A stretch of 5,504 nucleotides of DNA, taken from contig JAODMS010000236.1 in assembly GCA_025464925.1 (NCBI GenBank), forward strand, positions 1-5,504. Reading direction: 5' to 3'. How positions within the stretch are numbered: the stretch's first letter is position 1; each line of letters begins with the position of its first letter. Source of the stretch: Arthrobacter sp. (GTDB lineage Bacteria; Actinomycetota; Actinomycetes; Actinomycetales; Micrococcaceae). The notes beneath the pieces are model-generated. The model saw only the letters and a program-made list of their open reading frames with translations, did not search any database and was not told where the DNA came from. The position numbers and the translations under genes are program-made. Of the stretch, positions 5,456-5,504 are shown piece by piece.

Positions 5456-5504
5456 TTTCCATGCCCGACCTCCCCGCGCCCGCTTCAGGGTTAGAGTCAA
5501 GGGA

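Larger units (their letters stand above)
5093..5504. other. non-coding right end of the window
   Basis: Apart from the AGGAG ribosome binding site at 5099-5103 (minus strand, six bases before ATG 5092), I see no supported gene. The promoter of the small basic gene should lie here; no convincing -35/-10 pair was found. Near the right edge are a CCAAAGC/GCTTTGG inverted repeat (5427-5455) and a tandem AAAGCCT pair (5429-5442). A minus-strand frame entering from the right edge ends at 5445-5447 after 19 codons, too short to identify. Confidence 0.45.

Noticed and set aside
5445..5504. 19-codon frame entering from the right edge on the minus strand
   Set aside because: It is too short to identify; it could be a gene's C-terminus or chance.

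Overview
The window looks like chromosomal accessory DNA from a betaproteobacterium, most likely of the order Burkholderiales (a Comamonadaceae-type genome such as Polaromonas or Rhodoferax). That placement rests on the style of the small heat-shock protein and of the small basic 'plasmid stabilization'-type protein, recognised from memory and not by a search. Base composition is uneven. The two left-hand genes are moderately GC-rich, the middle (about 3.0-4.1 kb) is visibly AT-richer, and the right end (about 4.2-5.1 kb) is GC-rich.

Layout. Positions 1-405 carry no convincing gene but contain several inverted repeats, including a perfect 14-bp palindrome just upstream of the first gene. Positions 406-2864 hold a two-gene, plus-strand operon: a 390-residue FIST-domain sensor protein and a 429-residue sensor histidine kinase whose GTG start overlaps the FIST stop codon (GTGA). 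A minus-strand gene (3049-3627) converges on it and encodes a small protein with two membrane segments and a C-terminal ankyrin-type repeat. About 450 bases of AT-rich non-coding DNA follow, with a strong 10-bp-arm inverted repeat at 3918-3941. A plus-strand small heat-shock protein gene (4290-4670) has an ideal Shine-Dalgarno site and ends in a strong GC-rich hairpin. Converging on it from the right is a small minus-strand gene (4895-5092) of the type often labelled 'plasmid stabilization protein'. Its reading frame is cut by a TAG, but the same frame continues for 37 codons of family-like basic tail. Positions 5093-5504 show no supported gene apart from that gene's ribosome binding site.

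How the genes work together. The FIST protein and kinase are almost certainly one signalling unit: FIST proteins are thought to bind small molecules, and the kinase would pass the signal on by phosphotransfer. No receiver-domain protein lies in the window, so the output partner is elsewhere. The other three genes appear to be independent units. The small heat-shock protein and the basic protein share one bidirectional-looking terminator hairpin but have no shared function visible here.

No wholly new system is evident. The items most worth checking are the amber-interrupted basic protein gene, possible masking of the heat-shock gene's ribosome binding site by its leader, the orphan FIST-kinase pair with its upstream palindrome, and the inverted repeat at 3918-3941.
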